Assembly (NCBI GenBank): GCA_029532415.1 | Contig: JAQOTA010000012.1 | Location: 62,001 to 126,000, forward strand | DNA length: 64,000 nt | Reading direction: 5' to 3' | Origin: Marasmius tenuissimus | Taxonomy: Eukaryota; Basidiomycota; Agaricomycetes; Agaricales; Marasmiaceae | In this document: in pieces, positions 24,123 through 33,728 of the stretch | Layout: each line of letters starts with the position of its first letter | How positions within the stretch are numbered: the first letter of the stretch is position 1 | Program-made: the position numbers and the translations under genes | Notes under the pieces: model-generated | Seen by the model: only the letters and a program-made list of their open reading frames with translations | What the model was told of the DNA's origin: nothing | The model's database searches: none

Positions 24123-25991
24123 TCAGTCCTTGAATTGTTCACATCCTTCATATGCGTGTACCCCGTCTTCATCTTCGAGTCTGATCCAACGCTGCGCCGG
24201 CATATACACAAAACAGCCAGATTCGCGAACGTCAACTGGCGTCGTTCGAGCTGAACGAGGGAGCGATAACTGGTGAGGATAAGTAGAGTAAGTTTAATAC
24301 GATCCCAGAAACAATCCATGCTAGAAACTCACCACAACCTCCGCCCGCAACTGGAATTTAAACCGCAACGTCTCTCCTTCAGTGTGCACCAACGGAAAGC
24401 ACTCCTCCAGAAACGCCCAGCCGTCACTCGGGAAAAACATTTCTTTCCACCGATTCAGGCTGAGGTATTCCCCCGCCCCCTTCGTTTTCACATCGATGAA
24501 AAGCGTGACATTGGGCGTAGAATAGTGCAGGGCTCTCTCGAGCTTCCCAAATGCCTCTGGTGGTACGTGAAAACAACGACGTAGTTCACTCCCGAGGCTG
24601 TGAATACTCGGTTGATGACAGAGCATGAATTGGGAGCAGAACCCTCGTCGGTCGATGCGGAATTCTTCGAGTAATGGAAGGGAGGCTTGGATGAACAAGT
24701 TAGTCCACCAAGTAAGGGAGTTAGAAAGAGTAGGCATGTAAACGTAGCTGGGTGTATCGGGAGAGACGGCGTGAAACGTTATAAAGCGGAGGTTTGTAGC
24801 GAGTCCAGAAATGAGAGCTTGGGTGAGTGGGTTTAGAGGAGTGGAAGGTGGAGAAGAAGACAATAAGGACGCGGATGCTGCTTCGGGGTTGGGATCAAAG
24901 GCTTCCTCGTCGCGAAGCCAGTCGCCAGTAATTCCAAGATGACGGAGATGCTGAGATTGGAGAGCAATGGAGGCGACTTGAGCGAGGCCGGGCTGTGAGC
25001 GGGTGACAGCACCGAGTGCTTCGAAGCACGACAAGGAATCGAGGGTCAGATAGGAATCCTTCCTCTTCGCCCATTCGAGGACCTGCCAGACAATTCGAGG
25101 TGCCCCGTTGACCTGGAGACGACGCAACCTATTCGCTGGGGAGGGCAACATATCTGGAGAGATAGGGACGTCTTTCCACCGGTAATCCAGCACCTCGTTC
25201 ACGGAAGAGGGAGCACCTACAGGCTGCTCTTCCCGTACAACCATGGATAGCTCTTCGACACCACCGCCAGCGACGGCATGCCTGAGGAAAACGAGAAGGG
25301 TGTTGGTGTTGTCAAAGAAGATGTTCTCGATAGCAACTCTGCGAATCTTCGGAGAGTGCATTGCCTGTACAATTGCGACACAGGACGTCTCCGAGAAGCA
25401 AAAAAATGGTAATGCATGATCTTGATGGAACAAAAGCGATATGCTTTCCAGATTAACCAGTCGTGGAAGAATTTGGTCGAGTGGGAGGTGGTCTTTCGCG
25501 TTCCACGATCTCCCGGTATATAGCTGCCCCTCTATTACAAATTCCTTCACGAGTTCAGCTAAATCTGGCGCGGATTCGAGTAAGGCAAGAAGGCGTTCGG
25601 ATTTGCTGAGGCGGCGAGGTTGGTTATGACGAACGCGGGGGGTGAGTCGATCCAAATGTGATATTGGGCGCCCTTCTTGACGGTAGTCCTCTTTTTGGAG
25701 AGTAATGGTTTTAAAAGTCCTGACGCGAGCGGGCGAGACAAAGGATCGTGTAGCAAGTGCACATTGTCGAAGAGAATGATCGTCAAGCAGGTCCACGATG
25801 AGTACTACAATGTCGTGGGGTAGCGGAGGTCTATATGATTTGTTGGGCCTGAACTAAAGATACTGAGGTCATCTTCTGGTTGACCGACAACAGCGACGAG
25901 ACATACATACCAGGGGGAACGATCGTCTTTTCTGTATTTCTGTTTTCAGATTGCCACGAATACTCTTCAGAGACGACCTAAGATATTCCAT
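24123..25991 (-). CDS. F-box protein, tail-to-tail family, copy 3
   Basis: Predicted 582-aa protein on the minus strand from exons 25991-25911, 25853-24333 and 24269-24123. As in copy 2, the main exon has no ATG, and the 27-codon exon MEYLRSSLKSIRGNLKTEIQ onward supplies the start. The introns begin GTATGT and GTGAGT. The F-box is LPHDIVVLIVDLLDDHSLRQ, then CALATRSF. The last exon encodes SGCFVYMPAQRWIRLE and ends in a slightly different tail. It is a tandem head-to-tail neighbour of copy 2 and closely related to it, so it probably arose by local duplication. It has no MYND partner of its own. Confidence 0.83.
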
Positions 25992-26301
25992 TAGCTTCTC
26001 AGCGAGCAGAAAGACGAGCACTGGAAGGGAAGAGCCGAGTATTAGGTACTTGCTACCAGAGCAATACGGCACACTCGGGCTAGTCTTGAAACAGACTTCA
26101 TACGCCGGTCTGGCCGCATGCTATCCTCCAAGCTTCATTCGTCTTGTTCTGTCATAGTTGTCAGTCTTCTGGTACACAGCACATGCGCAGAGAGGATCAC
26201 CCATGAGTGATAATCGGAGATGAGAGAGAAGAAATAGTACAGCTTGTGCACGCGAGTCTCGACTCTACTTGGTGGCAGTTCGAATCAGGATGACGGTTGT
26301 T

Positions 26302-26311
26302 GTTTGTACAC
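26302..26311 (-). promoter_or_regulatory. shared promoter 10-mer upstream of F-box copy 3
   Basis: GTGTACAAAC on the minus strand, 311 bp before the predicted ATG, inside the conserved block that also has CATGGGCGTTCAATT and GACACGCGTGAC. The ACGCGT next to it is also in copy 2 in altered form (TACGCGTGG). Confidence 0.55.
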
Positions 26312-26419
26312 ATGGGCGTTCAATTCGTGAACAAACAAACGACACGCGTGACGGGGCCTCGCTCTTGTCCTCTTACCACCGTCATCACACGAGAACCTTT
26401 CCTTTCTCAATGCTACATC

Positions 26420-28921
26420 TCTTTTCTCTGCTCTAAATCTACAACAGCTCCTTCAAAACTAGCTGTATCATAGGAAGAACTGCCAAATCCCAGGTAACTC
26501 GCGCTTGGACATCCGTATTCAATTCCCACCCGACTTCGATCGGTGTGTTGGCATGTGGGCTGTGTGAGCAGGAAAGGGTCTGAAATTGTGCGTGATAATT
26601 TTGCTCTGCACGAATGGAATATTAACATGATAAATAGGGCAGAGCACAATTCTCGAAAACACGGTACGGCACGCGAGGCGGTGTCTCTAGCCTGTCTGGA
26701 AGGATTTTAACGGCACTGGTTACACAGACACCTTACAGACTGGCAGCCGCCCATCCTCAGCGAGGCCTTACGGAAATATCTGTTTGATGCTGGAAATGGA
26801 GGGGTTCATGGCTTCTTTTTATGGGGATCACATAGATGCGTGATAGGTGAGCATAACAGCGTGAAAGATTAAAACTTTCAGCGAGTTGCTCATTGTTGTA
26901 TACTTCAAATTCAGCTTCAAGGATGTGAAGAATACCTTTTCGCCCTAACGCCCTACAAGTTATTACTCACTTGATGCCGGAAAAATCAAATGTACACAAG
27001 AGAAAGACCAATAGGACGGTGTGTGCGGTGCTGATCAAGCTGCTGCTGGCACCGACGCCTGGTTGTTTTTCCAGCTATCACTCAGGTGGACGTATCTCCA
27101 AACCTCGTCAGATTCCGAATGTGGTGAATAGAATTCCGAAATGCACGGCCTCAGACTTGCCCTGCGTTCCCCACGGGCGGGGCCCAACGACGTGAGTAGC
27201 AGCTATGTCCTCGCTATGACTTAGTTTGCGATATTGATATGATTGCGTGCCAGACTGCGGAAGTTTCTGTATCCTTCTGTGCAGCGTACCGAGAGAGTCC
27301 ATGGGTCATGAAGGACTTATCGGGTCACAACGTTGAACCGAATCCAACGAGCCCAATCAATTTGCCATACCCCCCAGCTTTGTAAAGGTCTTGAAGTCGA
27401 GATCCACGGAGAAGGGCAGCTAAAAAACCTCCCGCTGTGGAGCGCCGATCGTGAGCTGTGGCCAAGGGTGTCGCTCGTCGTGAGGAAGTTGGTGACGTTC
27501 CACCATCGGCGACTGTCAAAGCGGGTAAAGCCGCTGACTGGATAACTACAGAGGGGTAGAGGGATGGCGTAGGTGGCTGGAACGACTCGATTCTAGGAGA
27601 TATGAGGACGGAAAGTGGCTGGAGGACCTTGGGAGGGTATGTCCCTCGTATGGTTTAGTGACGATTAGTAACTCAATTTTGTGCCCCTACAGCCACTCCT
27701 GAAGGAGCGGAAACTACAACTGTTGATACCCACCACAAGTCCTCGGCCAATCTATTAAGATATGAGGAGCCCCTGGTACGTCCAGGCCCTCACGTACGGG
27801 AAATGTCATCAATGTTAGCTTACCTTTAACCCCACCCAGCTATACGCCAATTTGGTTGCGATGATCCTCGAATCCGAGTTCCTTGTGCCTATCCCCGCAA
27901 GATGTTGTTTCAGGTAGACAGGCTACCTGATAGTTCGCTTGTTGAACTTCAGGCTCTTTATTCAACCGATTTCTACCCCAAGGCTTGATACAGCCAAGGC
28001 CGGCGGTGGTAAACTCTACGCTGAACCTCCCCTTTCGGATTTCATTAGAAAGATCCCCTTCTTTGACATCCTTGGCAGAGAACTCGAAGCTTTGATGTAG
28101 CTCCTCGTCGAGGAACGTTCCATCATTCCCCGTTCCGAACGCGGCACCAACTTGTGTATCATCTCACTCTCGAATCTCAAACGGTATCTTACGAGATACA
28201 GGTGCGTTTTTAATTCGAATACCCCTTAAAATGAGACTCACGGTCAGATTACTCTTCAGAACGCAATAAAGCTGGCTCCAAACGTCCAACAGGCCACCGG
28301 CGGACCAGGAACTTTGCATTTTTGGGTTATCGTGGCAACTCTCTTTAACCATTTTTTTTGTGGCGCCTATCTTTTCCCAAACCATCAGACGTGGCCCCCC
28401 TGCTTCGACTTGGCTCGTGCTTGGTACTCGTCCTTACCCGCCTTGTCCCCGAGATTCCTCTCCATTGCACCCACCCCATTCCATAGCACAGCCACCGACC
28501 GTGTTCCAGTCAACGAAGGACAGCATGAAGCTTTCGAACACAGAATGGGCGCTCTTGCTTCCAGGAGCTTGACTGAGGCCTCAGCTTCTTTCACAACCCA
28601 CCACTCTTGCTGTTGGGCTTAGTTTCGATTTGACGACGGCGAGCTGGTTCTAAGCGCCCATCAGCCGCCTGGATTCCGCAGCACTATCACTCGTCACGCA
28701 GAAACACCCAGTTTTCGGATGATAGACTCCCCTTCCCGCCTTCAGCCCATGCTTTATACATCTTCTTCCCAAGGACCTTTCTCCGATCGGTCAGCTGTCC
28801 TTCCACGAACGACAATGGAGGCATCTTCCTTTGTTCTTGTGGGCAGATTCTACTCAGGGTCGACTCTGCCACCACCAATTGGGTCCCCACCCAGACTTGT
28901 CGAACAATGAATGTCGACGAG
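26420..28921. other. gene-poor stretch
   Basis: No supported gene. Short coding-like pieces occur (for example around 26640-26840 and 27090-27200), but none joins into a frame or shows a family I recognise. Includes copy B of the dispersed repeat at 28430-28575. Confidence 0.35.
28430..28575 (+). repeat. diverged two-copy dispersed repeat, copy B
   Basis: Partner of 13543-13690. The best-conserved block is CATAGCACAGCCACCGACC followed by AATGGGCGCTCTTGC. It lies about 520 bp upstream of the gene at 29098, so a degenerate promoter or gene duplication is as possible as a mobile element. Confidence 0.35.
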
Positions 28922-28958
28922 ATTGGCCAGGCTCGCGTAATACCAGACAGGGTATAAA
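28922..28958 (+). promoter_or_regulatory. CCAAT (reverse) and TATA box of the 29098 gene
   Basis: ATTGG at 28922-28926 (CCAAT on the other strand) is followed by TATAAA at 28953-28958. The start codon is 140 bp further on, a normal layout for a fungal core promoter with a short leader. Confidence 0.5.
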
Positions 28959-29097
28959 GAGGGCGGGAGGTTGTGTTGGATTGTCACCATCTCCCCCTTC
29001 GTGAAGTGTAGTAATCCCCCATTGGCTTTGGAAGTGAAAGTGAGTACAATCTATTCCAATTTGCCACGGATCCCTTACTCAACTATTTTCAATCAAG

Positions 29098-29754
29098 ATG
29101 TCGACCGAACGCGAACTCAGAGCTCAGAAACTTCGCAGGGAGCTGTTAGAGTACAGCACGGCCTTCGCCCAAATGCACACCGAACAGAAGAGAACGCCTA
29201 GTTCCCAGCGACGAGGCTCGAGCAGGATCTCCGGCCAGATCGCTATCCTGTTCCGTGCGCAACAGAAGGAGTCGTCTTCCTCCTCCACCAATGTTCTGAA
29301 TGTTCTCGAGAATTCGGAGGACAATACTTCGATCACGGGGGATGTATGGACTAGGTCTTTACCACCCCATCTCGCGTCTTGGATCATCCCCTCTCGCCCT
29401 CGAGACACTCAATTAGCACCCGTACCCCTCGCCACGCGGGTATCTAAGAAGAAGAAAGAGGTGGCTCCCAAGTTCTCCTGGACAATTCACAGCCAGCACG
29501 GACGTCTCCAGCGTCCTACCTCCGTTCCGAAACCCACGAAAGCGATCAGTAACAGGAGTATGGACGCTGATTCTGCGTCTATACTGACGACGACGACCTC
29601 GGATACGATGTCGCTTTCGTCGTCGCCTGTGTGGTGGCGGAGACGGTTTGAGACGCCAACGGACATCGAGATGAGGGAGATGGAGTGGCAACGCACGATG
29701 GAGATGGCTGAGTGTCTGGAGGAGATGGAGGAGGAAGGGGAATGCAAATATTGA
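29098..29754 (+). CDS. hypothetical low-complexity protein, 218 aa
   Basis: A single-exon frame starting in a good context (AATCAAGATGTC), downstream of a TATA box. No domain recognised. Residues 1-25 are charged and likely helical (RELRAQKLRRELLEY). The middle is rich in serine, proline and basic residues with a KKKK patch (SKKKKEVAPKF). The C-terminus is strongly acidic and methionine-rich (EMREMEWQRTMEMAECLEEM). Composition suggests a soluble, partly disordered, perhaps nuclear protein; this is inference. No signal peptide or membrane segment. Confidence 0.6.
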   Translation: MSTERELRAQKLRRELLEYSTAFAQMHTEQKRTPSSQRRGSSRISGQIAILFRAQQKESSSSSTNVLNVLENSEDNTSITGDVWTRSLPPHLASWIIPSRPRDTQLAPVPLATRVSKKKKEVAPKFSWTIHSQHGRLQRPTSVPKPTKAISNRSMDADSASILTTTTSDTMSLSSSPVWWRRRFETPTDIEMREMEWQRTMEMAECLEEMEEEGECKY

Positions 29755-30238
29755 AGGAGAAACTCAGTAGAAAAACTACCTGTTACCGTTTGTATTCTGG
29801 CTTGGGTCTCGGCCTTGGTTGCCTTCTTTCTTTTTCTTTTTCTGGTTCTTATGTTCATTATGGTTTATGATTTGGTATGCCCCCTCGATCCTATGTAACT
29901 GTAGTATGTCCGCCTCCTCTTGAATGCGATGTGAGCTGGATTCTCCTTCCAAAACCATTAACTTGTCACTAATTGCTTGAACGGGTATAGGACCGGTGCC
30001 GAAAGCAGGAAGCCGCAGCTTTCCTCTGCACCATCACGATGTCCCTTCATTATCCGACCGGTAAATTCAGGATGTGCGTTTGTGGGCCATAAAACGCATC
30101 CTCACCCACAGTAGTAGTCTGCGCCCATAAACCCGGTCCAGGTCAAACCCACCACACTCACATTTATCCGATATACTGAAAACACACGGACGCGAACATA
30201 GACGATGAATTCATATCACATACAAAAACTTCTGGGAA
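29755..30238. other. intergenic stretch
   Basis: Nothing recognised. Short pyrimidine-rich runs near 29825-29840 lie just after the preceding gene and may be part of its 3' untranslated region. Confidence 0.4.
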
Positions 30239-30729
30239 TCAAATGACGGTTAACGTGCAGGTAGAGTCGATCCATTGGACCACAGACGAGTTGCGAGTCT
30301 GCGACAGCGATTGCTAACTCGACCCCACTAGAGCCACTAGAGGAATGTTTTTGAACTCAGCCGCAGCGTACTCACCGTCTTTTGGGACCATGATTTACCA
30401 GCTGATCTTGTCTTGTAGGGGCTGACCTTATCGCTCGTGAACGAAGAGATTCGTGAAAGGTTCCAACTTCCCAACGATCTCCCTGGCGCTTCAGCAACAC
30501 ATCCTTCCTGTTGGAAAAGGACGATTTCGTCGGGGAAAGTGCTACCCTCCCACTGCATGGAGGAGGCTTTGTTGTCGGCTTTGGCATCGAGGTCAGTGCA
30601 GGGCTGGTCGGGGGTACCCGAGCGGTCGTGGATGGTGTTTTGGTAGAGGAGGCCAGCATAGAGCTGGAGGTGCTAGGTCGAGGCCATGGAGGCGAGGGCA
30701 ATGGCAGCAACGAGGACGGTGAATCCCAT
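30239..30729 (-). pseudogene. small secreted protein gene with in-frame stop after the signal peptide
   Basis: On the minus strand, exons 30729-30376 and 30298-30239 join in frame across a 77-nt GTGAGT...CAG intron and would encode about 137 codons. The first 18 are a clear secretion signal (MGFTVLVAAIALASMAST). Codon 19 is TAG (30675-30673). After it the frame stays open with what looks like a mature domain: HLQLYAGLLYQNTIHDRSG, DQPCTDLDAKADNKASSMQW, FQQEGCVAEAPG, and after the intron VVQWIDSTCTLTVI and a stop. Three cysteines are spread over the mature part. A single nonsense change between signal and mature part points to a recent pseudogene. Readthrough, an RNA-level fix, or a sequencing error cannot be excluded. 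I see no credible intron that would remove the TAG. Confidence 0.55.
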
Positions 30730-31938
30730 GATTACTTGATGTTTGTGTGCGAGGGTAAGTGTATGAGGTGCAGGAATGTGCACTCCACTGACTGACTTGT
30801 TAGTATGGATTGGATGTCTTTCAGAATGTCTTTCTTGACAATTCGAGTATTTGTTAGGAGTTGGAAGACCTCGAATACTAGGTAGGTACTATTGAACTCT
30901 CCGAAAGACCGTACAGTTTACCTAACCACATCCACTCGACACACTTACCAGCCGGACAAATGCTTTACCGACCTACGAGCTTTGACAGATCGTTGGAGTT
31001 TTGAAGAATGTTTCCCCGGCGTTTTCGCTGTCCGACTTCTTCAATAGTCTCGACCCTCGAGGTCAGCACGGATACTACATTTCATAGCGTTCGAGCGCTA
31101 GAGGTTCCGAACAGCGCCGCTCGGGTAGCTAACTTACGACAGGTGGAAGACGCTCATATTTAGCTCGGGTTGAGCTCCACTTCCAACAGAGTCATATCTT
31201 CGGCCGGCCATTCTTGGTATGTTCAGAAGGATGGGCGCATCAGAGCTGTCTGGAAGACCCGTTTGTCTGATGACTTCCGTAGGGCTGCGAATGGAGGGAG
31301 GTTCGGCTGCTTTGCCACATCGCTTCGGCTGTTTTGCCACATTCAAACCCCGAATGGAGGGCTCCGGAGAATAGAAACCGAGAGGAATGGCTTTTGAGGC
31401 TAGTAGGCGGGCCCACTTCACGCCGCCAGGCTTACGATACTGACTGATGAAAGAAAGCAGGACTTGGATCTGTCGGCGCCGAGGGTCATCGAGATAGACG
31501 GACGTTGGGCTTTACGAGGCGAAGGTAGAGCCGTATCATCATGCCTTGCGTATGTCATTGTATGATCTCGTGCCTCACTCCCTCAGTCTAACGAAGCACA
31601 CCATCAGAGTGTGATACCGACGGCCATTGCTTGTGGCACCCTGGTATATCTTGTGGCATTGACGTAGACCGTGCTGGAGATACAAGGAATCGATGCCCGG
31701 TAAAGGTCCAAGCAGATACGGGAGAAATCTGTCGAAGGGAAGATCCTCGCAGACAAGGGGGTGGCAGGTTGTCAACGCGACGAGTGAGGCATAAAACTCG
31801 TTACCACACTCAATGGGCACAATTTCTCAAGACCCATTCACTCCCATACCATTCAGGATTTCTACACCTACGATTGGTACGCTCTTACTCGACACATGTC
31901 AATCATTTTACTGATAACATTCCAACTAGCACCACAAC
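30730..31938. other. gene-poor stretch upstream of an F-box gene
   Basis: No supported gene. A short imperfect direct repeat (TTCGGCTGCTTTGCCACAT and TTCGGCTGTTTTGCCACAT, about 31302-31341) is flanked by two copies of CGAATGGAGGG. Confidence 0.4.
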
Positions 31939-33411
31939 ATGCCCGAAGCACCAAAACAAGTATGCTCGATGGGGAAGCTCCCCAACGAACTGCTTTCGGA
32001 AATATTTGTTCTCACACACGCCTCCCATCCTCGCGAATCGCCCTTTCGTCATCCTCTTTTCCCCAAAGCTCAACCCATCACTCTGGGATCTGTTTGTAGA
32101 CATTGGAGATTTGTTGCACACAATACTAAGTCAATTTGGCAAGAATTCGACTACTTCCCCCTCGACCAGCTTCCCGACCATATCCTAGGTTCTGACGACA
32201 GCGATCTGGCTGGCTTACGTGAAAGGGCGGGTACCGTGCTGGAACGGTGGCTCAAGCTGGGTTGCCAGACCTCTTCTCAAACGTCTGGTTTGCGGTTCTC
32301 CTTTCGGATGGTTGGAAGCTGGTACTACACGCCTCTGGAAGTCGACCTGCTGCGCGTACTGGTGGGCCGCTCAAACCATTGGGTATCCTTCGTTTTGGAA
32401 ATGGACATGCAAGGACGAAATTGCTATGCAAATCTCGAACCCCTCGGCGGAATCCGAGGGAAAATACCCCGTCTCGAGTACCTCGAGATTACCCTGCAGG
32501 GCAACTCGTTGGCCCGCAAGACACCAGGATATCTGATGGATGCGTTTGAGTATGCACCACGGTTGAACCATTTCATGTCGTATGGGTTCTGGCACGCAAA
32601 ACGAGACTTCAAACTGCCGTGGGGTCAATTTGGACTTGTTGTGTTTCGTGATAGGAGGCGTCAGGACAGCTACCATGTCCTCAGCCTTGCCACTTCCGCT
32701 TCAACCGTCTCGCTACGGACCCGTCCAATGGGTAGGGTCACCGATGTGTATCCTGAGCTGACTCTGCCTGCGTTGAAGACGCTGGAGCTTGGAAATGACC
32801 GCGGAGAAGGGGAGATTCTGTCGTCTCTTAATGTCCCAAATCTGGATTGTCTCATGCTCATTGACCACTGCTATGGGGAAAGCTCGGTCAGGCATGCTCA
32901 CGAAATGGTGGTTCGATCCCGGTGCAAGATTACAGCTCTCGAGTTGGAGGGCGCGTTCTTCGGCTCTTGCAACGATATCCTCTTGCTGCTCCATTCTTGT
33001 GATAGCTCACTCCGCGAGCTTTCGCTGGATGGGATGCTGGATGGCCCGCCCGGACAGATGGAGGAATTGGTCCAGACTTCCAACATTCTTTCTTCGCTTT
33101 CGACGATTCTAAGTCTTCGGTCTACGGATACCCGTCTCATGAATCTCCAGACTCTGAACCTGTACCTCACGATCGGGATAAATTCGGAGTCCGAAGGTCG
33201 ATTGTGGCTGTTGTATGCTTGTGAAGTGTTCGAGGCAGTCGCAAGGCGGAACGAGGTTCTCATAGCTCAGGGAAAGAAAGTTCTAGTGCTGAATCTGTAT
33301 GTGTCCGGATTGGCCTTTTCCCGCTCGGAACTTGATCAACTCCGATTGTCGTGGGAGGAGCTTTCAAAATGCCGGGGAGCGGGATATCTGAATGTCGGGT
33401 ACAACGGCTAA
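31939..33411 (+). CDS. F-box protein, single exon, 490 aa
   Basis: One uninterrupted frame from an ATG in a good context (CACAACATGCC). An F-box-like domain lies near the N-terminus: GKLPNELLSEIFVLTHASHP, then ITLGSVCRHWRFVAHNTKSI and W. Beyond it the leucine-spaced pattern (LEYLEITLQGN, LKTLELGND, LRELSLDGML) fits the irregular leucine-rich body of fungal F-box proteins. Likely an SCF ubiquitin-ligase substrate adaptor; substrate unknown. It belongs to a different subfamily from the other F-box genes here: there is no N-terminal coiled coil and no shared promoter 10-mer that I could find. The next gene, on the same strand, starts about 320 bp downstream. Confidence 0.85.
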   Translation: MPEAPKQVCSMGKLPNELLSEIFVLTHASHPRESPFRHPLFPKAQPITLGSVCRHWRFVAHNTKSIWQEFDYFPLDQLPDHILGSDDSDLAGLRERAGTVLERWLKLGCQTSSQTSGLRFSFRMVGSWYYTPLEVDLLRVLVGRSNHWVSFVLEMDMQGRNCYANLEPLGGIRGKIPRLEYLEITLQGNSLARKTPGYLMDAFEYAPRLNHFMSYGFWHAKRDFKLPWGQFGLVVFRDRRRQDSYHVLSLATSASTVSLRTRPMGRVTDVYPELTLPALKTLELGNDRGEGEILSSLNVPNLDCLMLIDHCYGESSVRHAHEMVVRSRCKITALELEGAFFGSCNDILLLLHSCDSSLRELSLDGMLDGPPGQMEELVQTSNILSSLSTILSLRSTDTRLMNLQTLNLYLTIGINSESEGRLWLLYACEVFEAVARRNEVLIAQGKKVLVLNLYVSGLAFSRSELDQLRLSWEELSKCRGAGYLNVGYNG

Positions 33412-33728
33412 AGTTTACAATGAGTGTTACTATAAAGTGTACGATAGCTTATGCATCATTCTTATACAGCTCATAGCTCCGGAACATCCGAATCCAATCT
33501 AATAAGTAGCACCCTCGAACTACTAGCATAGCGGGACGCCGGGCCGTATGGAAATACGTCTGATGGCATCGATGATCGATCACTTCAACAGCAGTTGTTC
33601 CCTCACATCCACGACCAACCAAACCGAGGGATCGTTTCCGCCTTACTCTGCACTTACTCCGTGTGGATGAGGTACGTATCCTATCAAGCTATCAATTGAG
33701 AATGAAATACTGAGCCATCACTTCAAGA

